This document shows, one piece after another, positions 59,796 through 64,000 of a stretch of DNA of 64,000 nucleotides. Under the pieces are notes generated by a model that had not been told where the DNA came from, did not search any database, and saw only the letters and a list, made by a program, of their open reading frames with translations. This DNA is from a bacterium (GTDB lineage Bacteria > Campylobacterota > Campylobacteria > Campylobacterales > Sulfurimonadaceae), in contig JAHJEG010000022.1 in assembly GCA_018825665.1 (NCBI GenBank), positions 18,959-82,958 of the forward strand. The letters run 5' to 3'. Position 1 is the first letter of the stretch. The number at the start of each line of letters is the position of its first letter. The position numbers and the translations under genes are program-made.

Positions 59796-60605
59796 ATGGA
59801 TATCACGGTTGTAATCCCGACATACAACCGTTTTGAAGTTTTAAAAAGAGCCCTGACATCGGTTTATCTGCAGTCATATAAGCCCGCAGAGGTTATTATC
59901 GTCGACGACGGCTCCACTGATGATACAAAAAAAATAAAAGATCTTTTTCCACATGCCCAATATATCTATCAGGAGAATTCCGGTGTTTCATCTGCCAGAA
60001 ACACGGGGATAAAAAATTCCACATGCCGGCATATCGCCTTCTTGGATTCAGATGACACCTGGCATGTGGAAAAGTTAGCCCGGCATGTGGAATTCCACAA
60101 AGACAATCCTGAGATCCTTATGAGCTATACGGATGAGAGATGGATACGGAATACTCTTGAGGTAAAAATGCCCGGGAAGTTTCAAAAATACGGGGGTGAT
60201 ATTTTCAAAGAGTGCCTCTCCCACTGCATTATCGCTCCTTCGGCTGTTTTGATACATAAAAAGTTACTGGAAAAAGTCGGGCTTTTTGATGAGAGTCTTG
60301 AGGTGTGTGAGGATTATGACCTGTGGCTGAGAGTGGCATGTGCAAATGAGATAGGACTGATTGATCAAAAGCTCATCACAAAGTACGGAGGGGCGCAAGA
60401 CCAGCTCAGTATGAAACACTGGGGCATGGACAGATTTAGAGTCTTGGCTTTGGAGAAGCTTTTGCTCTTTGAAAATAAACAGGAACTCGTCCTTGCGACA
60501 CTGCTCAAAAAATATAAACTTCTTCTCAAAGGCGCTGTAAAACATAATAAAACATTAGAAATAAGAGAATATGAAAAAAAAATAAAAAAATATTCCATAA
60601 GTTAA
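59796..60605 (+). CDS. Family 2 glycosyltransferase
   Basis: A 269-residue GT-A fold glycosyltransferase: 'VVIPTYNRFEVLKRALTSVYLQ', 'IIVDDGSTDDT', the DxD-type metal and nucleotide-sugar motif 'AFLDSDDTW', and 'EVCEDYDLWLRVA' in the acceptor half. No membrane segment. It starts 3 bp after mqnE and precedes galU, so it is probably part of the cell-surface polysaccharide or glycan gene set that follows. Four uptake-like words sit within 142 bp (59949-60090); the active-site residues 'DSDDTW' lie between two of them. Confidence 0.9.
   Translation: MDITVVIPTYNRFEVLKRALTSVYLQSYKPAEVIIVDDGSTDDTKKIKDLFPHAQYIYQENSGVSSARNTGIKNSTCRHIAFLDSDDTWHVEKLARHVEFHKDNPEILMSYTDERWIRNTLEVKMPGKFQKYGGDIFKECLSHCIIAPSAVLIHKKLLEKVGLFDESLEVCEDYDLWLRVACANEIGLIDQKLITKYGGAQDQLSMKHWGMDRFRVLALEKLLLFENKQELVLATLLKKYKLLLKGAVKHNKTLEIREYEKKIKKYSIS
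59949..59957 (-). repeat. Uptake-like word 1 of 4 in the glycosyltransferase gene
   Basis: TTCCACATGCC at 59947-59957, read Phe-Pro-His-Ala. Confidence 0.8.
60019..60090. repeat. Uptake-like words 2-4 of 4 in the glycosyltransferase gene
   Basis: TTCCACATGCC at 60017-60027 (read Ser-Thr-Cys), then GGCATGTGGAA at 60061-60071 and 60082-60092 (both read His-Val-Glu). With the copy at 59949 this is the densest cluster in the window. Copies 2 and 3 are inverted with respect to each other and could pair. They surround the catalytic 'DSDDTW' codons. Confidence 0.85.
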
Positions 60606-60669
60606 ACTTTTATTATGAAGTTCTATTGTAGAATTAAAATGTAAAATATCTCTAGTTTTAAGGTTCTAT

Positions 60670-61515
60670 ATGCCACACAATAAAAACAAAATCAGAAAAT
60701 GTCTTTTCCCCGCAGCGGGTTATGGAACAAGGTTTTTGCCTGCTACAAAAGCAATTCCAAAAGAGATGTTGCCGGTGCTGACCAAGCCCCTTTTGCAGTA
60801 TGGGGTGGAAGAAGCGCTCAGCGCGGGTATGAATAATATAGCCGTCGTAACAGGAAGAGGAAAGAGAGCGATTGAAGATCATTTTGATATCTCGTATGAG
60901 CTTGAACACCAGATAAAAGGGACTTCCAAGGACCATTATCTTGCGGAGATAAGAGATATCATAGCAAACTGCACATTTTCGTATACGAGACAGATGGAGA
61001 TGAAAGGTCTCGGACATGCGATACTAAGCGGTGAAATGCTTATCGGAGATGAGCCTTTTGGCGTTGTCCTGGCGGATGATCTATGTGACAATGCAGACGG
61101 AAACTCGGTACTCTCGCAAATGGCAGAACTGTATGACAAATACGGATGCTCCATTGTGGCCGTAGAGGAAGTGCCTCTGGACGAGACCTATAAATACGGT
61201 GTGATTGCAGGCGAAAATATAGAAGAGAATGTAGTCAGAGTAAGTGATATGGTTGAAAAACCCGACCCAAAAGACGCTCCTTCCAATCTCGCCATCATCG
61301 GGAGATATATACTGACACCGGACATATTTGATATTATTAGAGAAACCAAACCCGGCAAGGCCGGAGAGATACAGATTACAGATGCGCTTTTGGCTCAGGC
61401 AAAACAGGGGAATGTTATTGCCTACAGGTTTAAAGGCAAGCGTTTTGACTGCGGAAGCGTGGATGGCTTCGTTGAAGCAACGAATTATTTTTATGAAAAA
61501 GGATACCAGTTATGA
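60670..61515 (+). CDS. galU: UTP-glucose-1-phosphate uridylyltransferase
   Basis: A 281-residue enzyme that makes UDP-glucose. It has the nucleotidyltransferase start 'CLFPAAGYGTRFLPATKAIPKEMLPVLTKPLLQYGVEEA', 'VVTGRGKRAIEDHFD', 'GLGHAILSGEMLIGDEPFGVVLADD' and 'GKAGEIQITDALLAQA'. Length is slightly under the family norm (about 285-300). It overlaps pgi by 4 bp (ATGA), so the two are coupled, and supplies sugar nucleotides for surface glycans together with the genes on both sides. Confidence 0.95.
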   Translation: MPHNKNKIRKCLFPAAGYGTRFLPATKAIPKEMLPVLTKPLLQYGVEEALSAGMNNIAVVTGRGKRAIEDHFDISYELEHQIKGTSKDHYLAEIRDIIANCTFSYTRQMEMKGLGHAILSGEMLIGDEPFGVVLADDLCDNADGNSVLSQMAELYDKYGCSIVAVEEVPLDETYKYGVIAGENIEENVVRVSDMVEKPDPKDAPSNLAIIGRYILTPDIFDIIRETKPGKAGEIQITDALLAQAKQGNVIAYRFKGKRFDCGSVDGFVEATNYFYEKGYQL

Positions 61516-62741
61516 GATATACAGACAATTTTAATCCAACTATTTCGGATGAAAACCTGTTTGAAGAGATTGTAAAAGAAAAAGAGTATATAGGCTACTA
61601 CAATCTTGTGCATCAGGATACTTCAATCTTTAAAGAGTACGCTGCGACCGTGAAGCAGAAAAACGTAGTGGTTATCGGTATCGGCGGAAGCACTCTTGGG
61701 ACATACGCGATATACAAATTTTTGAAACACTCAAAGACTTTGACTAAAAAGCTTCACTTTTTAGAAACAACCGACCCTATTGATATCAAGTCCAAACTAG
61801 AGAATATTGATTTGCAAGACACCCTTTTTGTGGTGATCTCAAAGTCGGGTACAACGATAGAGACCGTATCTGTTTTTAAATACCTTCATTCCCTTACAAC
61901 TATTGACAGTACGAACGCAGTCGTGATAACGGAATTTGATTCCAAGCTTAACACCTACGCAGAAAAAAACAATATACGCAGATTTGAGATACCAAAAGAT
62001 GTAGGGGGAAGGTTCTCTGTATTTAGTGCAGTGGGACTTTTACCTCTTGCCATAGTGGGAATAGACATCGATGAACTCTTAAAAGGTACAAAAGAGGTCC
62101 ATGATTCTTTTTTTAGCAAAGGGCTTGAGTCTTCGGCGGAATATAACTACAATGCCTATGAGCGAATACTGAAAAAAGCCAGATTTTTTACAGAACACAA
62201 ACAAAAATTCAACATCAATGTTGTGTTTTCCTATTCATCAAGACTTGAAGGTTTTAACAAGTGGTACATCCAGTTATGGGGAGAATCTCTTGGAAAAATG
62301 GATATCAACAATACAAGACAGGGCCTTACTCCAATCGGAATCATAGGACCGATAGACCAGCATTCGTTTTTACAGCTCATAGTCGAGGGTACGAGAGACA
62401 AGACTGTAACGGTTATAACCATAGATGATTTTTACAACGACCTGACAATCCCGAGCGTAGGTCTAGAAGGCCTGGAAGAGTTGGACTATATCGACGGTTT
62501 GGAGTTCTCAAAACTGATAAATATGCAGGCAGATGCAACGATAGAATCGATAAACAACCTAAAAGATATTCCGTGCGACGTGATGAGCATAGACAGTATC
62601 AGTGAGAGGAGTATCGCAAGACTGATGTACGAATACGAACTTCTGACATCCGTATGTGCCAAGTTTATGTATATAAATGCATACGACCAGCCGGGTGTAG
62701 AAGCAGGAAAGATAATATTAAAAGAGAAGTTTAAGAAGTAA
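61512..62741 (+). CDS. pgi: Glucose-6-phosphate isomerase
   Basis: A 409-residue short-type isomerase that interconverts glucose-6-phosphate and fructose-6-phosphate. Signature regions are 'VVIGIGGSTLGTYAIYKFL', 'VVISKSGTTIETVSVFKYLH', 'DVGGRFSVFSAVGLLPLAIVGIDID', the catalytic Glu/Lys region 'NKWYIQLWGESLGK', and 'GPIDQHSFLQLIVEGTRDK'. Short Pgi enzymes of about 400 residues are normal in Campylobacterota. It is coupled to galU and sits upstream of rmlA. Confidence 0.94.
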   Translation: MRYTDNFNPTISDENLFEEIVKEKEYIGYYNLVHQDTSIFKEYAATVKQKNVVVIGIGGSTLGTYAIYKFLKHSKTLTKKLHFLETTDPIDIKSKLENIDLQDTLFVVISKSGTTIETVSVFKYLHSLTTIDSTNAVVITEFDSKLNTYAEKNNIRRFEIPKDVGGRFSVFSAVGLLPLAIVGIDIDELLKGTKEVHDSFFSKGLESSAEYNYNAYERILKKARFFTEHKQKFNINVVFSYSSRLEGFNKWYIQLWGESLGKMDINNTRQGLTPIGIIGPIDQHSFLQLIVEGTRDKTVTVITIDDFYNDLTIPSVGLEGLEELDYIDGLEFSKLINMQADATIESINNLKDIPCDVMSIDSISERSIARLMYEYELLTSVCAKFMYINAYDQPGVEAGKIILKEKFKK

Positions 62742-62800
62742 AACAAGATTTCTTTTATTTGTATATATTTTAGAACTAAGGCACGAAAAGGACAGTATAC

Positions 62801-63670
62801 GTGAAAGGTATTATTTTAGCAGGGGGCAGCGGAACCAGACTTTATCCTCTGACAAGATGTATAAGCAAGCAGTTGCTGCCAATATATGATAAGCCCATGA
62901 TTTACTATCCCCTGTCGGTTTTAATGCTTGCCGGAATACAAGAGATATTGATTATTTCAACACCGCAGGATATAGGCAGGTTTGAAGAACTTTTTGGAGA
63001 TGGAAGTGATTGGGGGATACGATTGCAATATATGGTTCAGGCATCTCCGGATGGTCTGGCCCAGGCTTTTATCCTCGGTGAGGACTTTATCGGTGATGAG
63101 AGTGTGTGTCTGATTTTAGGCGATAATATATTTTACGGTCAGGGATTTACTCCATTGCTAAGGCAGACGGCAAAGATTAAAGAGGGTGCCGTTGTCTTTG
63201 GATATAAAGTAAAAGATCCAGAGAGATTTGGTGTAGTCGAATTTGATGAAAATAAAAAAGCACTGAGTATAGAGGAGAAGCCAAGCAAAGCAAAATCAAA
63301 CTTCGCCGTGACAGGACTTTATTTTTATGATAATGAGGTTGTAGAAATTGCAAAAAAGGTAAAGCCCTCTCATCGCGGAGAGTTGGAGATTACATCTGTG
63401 AATGAAGAGTATCTAAGAAGAGGCAAACTAAAAGTGGAACTTTTGGGACGCGGATTTGCCTGGCTTGATACGGGAACGCATGACAGTTTGCTTGAAGCCG
63501 GACAGTTTGTGCAAACGATAGAACATAGACAGGGGTATAAGATTGCCTGTCTGGAAGAGATAGCCTATAACAACGGTTGGATATCAAAAGAAAAAGTGCT
63601 TGAAATTGCAAAACCGCTCAGTAAAAACGGCTACGGGGAATATCTGAAATCACTGGTGCAAGAGCTATGA
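62801..63670 (+). CDS. rmlA: Glucose-1-phosphate thymidylyltransferase
   Basis: A 289-residue enzyme that makes dTDP-glucose, the first step to dTDP-rhamnose and related sugars. It starts with GTG at 62801 and shows '[34 protein letters not shown]', '[13 protein letters not shown]', '[18 protein letters not shown]', '[19 protein letters not shown]'. Length is the standard 285-293. Its stop overlaps the rmlB ATG by 4 bp. Confidence 0.96.
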   Translation: MKGIILAGGSGTRLYPLTRCISKQLLPIYDKPMIYYPLSVLMLAGIQEILIISTPQDIGRFEELFGDGSDWGIRLQYMVQASPDGLAQAFILGEDFIGDESVCLILGDNIFYGQGFTPLLRQTAKIKEGAVVFGYKVKDPERFGVVEFDENKKALSIEEKPSKAKSNFAVTGLYFYDNEVVEIAKKVKPSHRGELEITSVNEEYLRRGKLKVELLGRGFAWLDTGTHDSLLEAGQFVQTIEHRQGYKIACLEEIAYNNGWISKEKVLEIAKPLSKNGYGEYLKSLVQEL

Positions 63671-64000
63671 ACATACTACTAACAGGCACAGCAGGCTTCA
63701 TAGGCTCAAATTTTGTGCCCTATTTTTTGGATAAATATCCACAATACAATCTAATCAACTTGGACCTTTTGACATATGCAGGCAATCTGGATAATCTTAA
63801 AGAGTGCGAAGGCAATCCAAGATACAAATTCATCAAAGGGGATATCTGCAACCGTGAGCTGGTTGAGTTTATATTCAGCGAATACGACATCCAAGGTGTA
63901 ATCCACTTCGCGGCAGAATCTCATGTAGACAACTCCATTAAAAACCCGGGTGTGTTTATAGAGACGAATGTAAACGGTACATTTACCCTTATAGACGCAG
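63667..64000 (+). CDS. rmlB: dTDP-glucose 4,6-dehydratase, 3' end outside window
   Basis: The first 111 residues are visible, read through the window edge. They include the Rossmann motif '[18 protein letters not shown]', '[13 protein letters not shown]', 'FIKGDICN', '[17 protein letters not shown]', and 'TNVNGTFTL', all typical of RmlB, which converts dTDP-glucose to the 4-keto-6-deoxy intermediate. The second glycine of the usual GxxGxxG is Ala-Gly here ('GTAGFIG'), a common variant. Coupled to rmlA by a 4-bp overlap. Confidence 0.95.
   Translation, partial: MNILLTGTAGFIGSNFVPYFLDKYPQYNLINLDLLTYAGNLDNLKECEGNPRYKFIKGDICNRELVEFIFSEYDIQGVIHFAAESHVDNSIKNPGVFIETNVNGTFTLIDA

Noticed and set aside
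11919..60090. Uptake-like word explained as a conserved protein motif or as a Chi/FtsK-type site
   Set aside because: It is read in different frames giving different peptides, occurs between genes, and is balanced between strands, so neither protein constraint nor a replication-oriented site fits.
60331..60342. GGCATGTGC in the glycosyltransferase gene and similar one-mismatch words (1983, 4039, 26885, 58660)
   Set aside because: Differ by one base from the 9-mer core; not counted among the 27 copies, though they may be decayed copies.
1..64000. CRISPR arrays, rRNA or tRNA genes, prophage genes
   Set aside because: No regularly spaced repeats, no recognisable RNA gene stretches and no phage structural genes were seen on either strand.

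Overview
The window looks like chromosomal DNA from a Campylobacterota (epsilonproteobacterial) species, most like Sulfurimonas or a relative. Supporting signs are a Wolinella-type fumarate reductase frdCAB, an IspDF fusion next to an HP1021-type orphan regulator, an ATP-sulfurylase-like protein and pgpA (an order I recall from Campylobacter jejuni Cj1607-Cj1610), a futalosine-pathway mqnE, many diguanylate cyclase and chemoreceptor genes, and 'TATAAT' -10 boxes without a clear -35. The assignment comes from gene content and memory, not from a search.

Layout. 1-1.3 kb: AT-rich accessory DNA with the end of a QueD/PTPS-like gene and an unknown gene. 1.4-10.7 kb: DUF445 protein, a PAS-GGDEF cyclase, a solo RND pump, a rhodanese coupled to a 29-residue membrane peptide, and a two-component system. 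10.7-17.8 kb: minus-strand operon of two tandem MMPL/RND exporters, a LolA-like periplasmic protein and a DUF1302 outer-membrane protein. 17.8-28.97 kb: a segment bounded by 25-bp imperfect direct repeats. It carries two Fur-box-like sites ahead of a porin, a periplasmic FMN-binding protein and two histidine-containing membrane proteins, and facing them an operon with a tripartite metal-type RND pump (CzcC/B/A-like), a DUF3147 protein and the flavin transferase ApbE; a His-rich periplasmic protein and a decayed HupE/UreJ-like gene lie upstream. 29-34 kb: a CZB-domain chemoreceptor and a large BNR-type lipoprotein gene flanked by perfect 16-bp inverted repeats. 34.5-39.4 kb: frdCAB and gdhA. 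39.5-42.5 kb: TorD-like chaperone, multi-cluster ferredoxin, a divergent AroE-like protein and an unknown gene. 42.6-46.3 kb: pgpA, ATP-sulfurylase-like, HP1021-like, ispDF. 46.5-55.6 kb: thiC, mrp, a haem-c GGDEF sensor, glmS, glnD. 55.6-58.7 kb: an Lsr-like set (ABM protein, class II aldolase, LsrK-type kinase). 58.7-64 kb: mqnE, a glycosyltransferase, galU, pgi, rmlA and the start of rmlB (sugar-nucleotide supply).

The most unusual signal belongs to no gene. The 9-mer GGCATGTGG (or its complement) occurs 27 times on my reading, against about 0.5 expected by chance. Seventeen copies extend to GGCATGTGGAA, both strands are used equally (13/14), most copies lie inside genes, and every reading frame is used, so the encoded peptide changes (PHA, HVE, STC, ACG, GMW, HMP). 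One inverted pair forms a hairpin just behind gdhA. This is how the DNA uptake sequences of Neisseria and Pasteurellaceae behave, and I know of no such element described for Campylobacterota. No tRNA, rRNA, CRISPR array, transposase or integrase was recognised.
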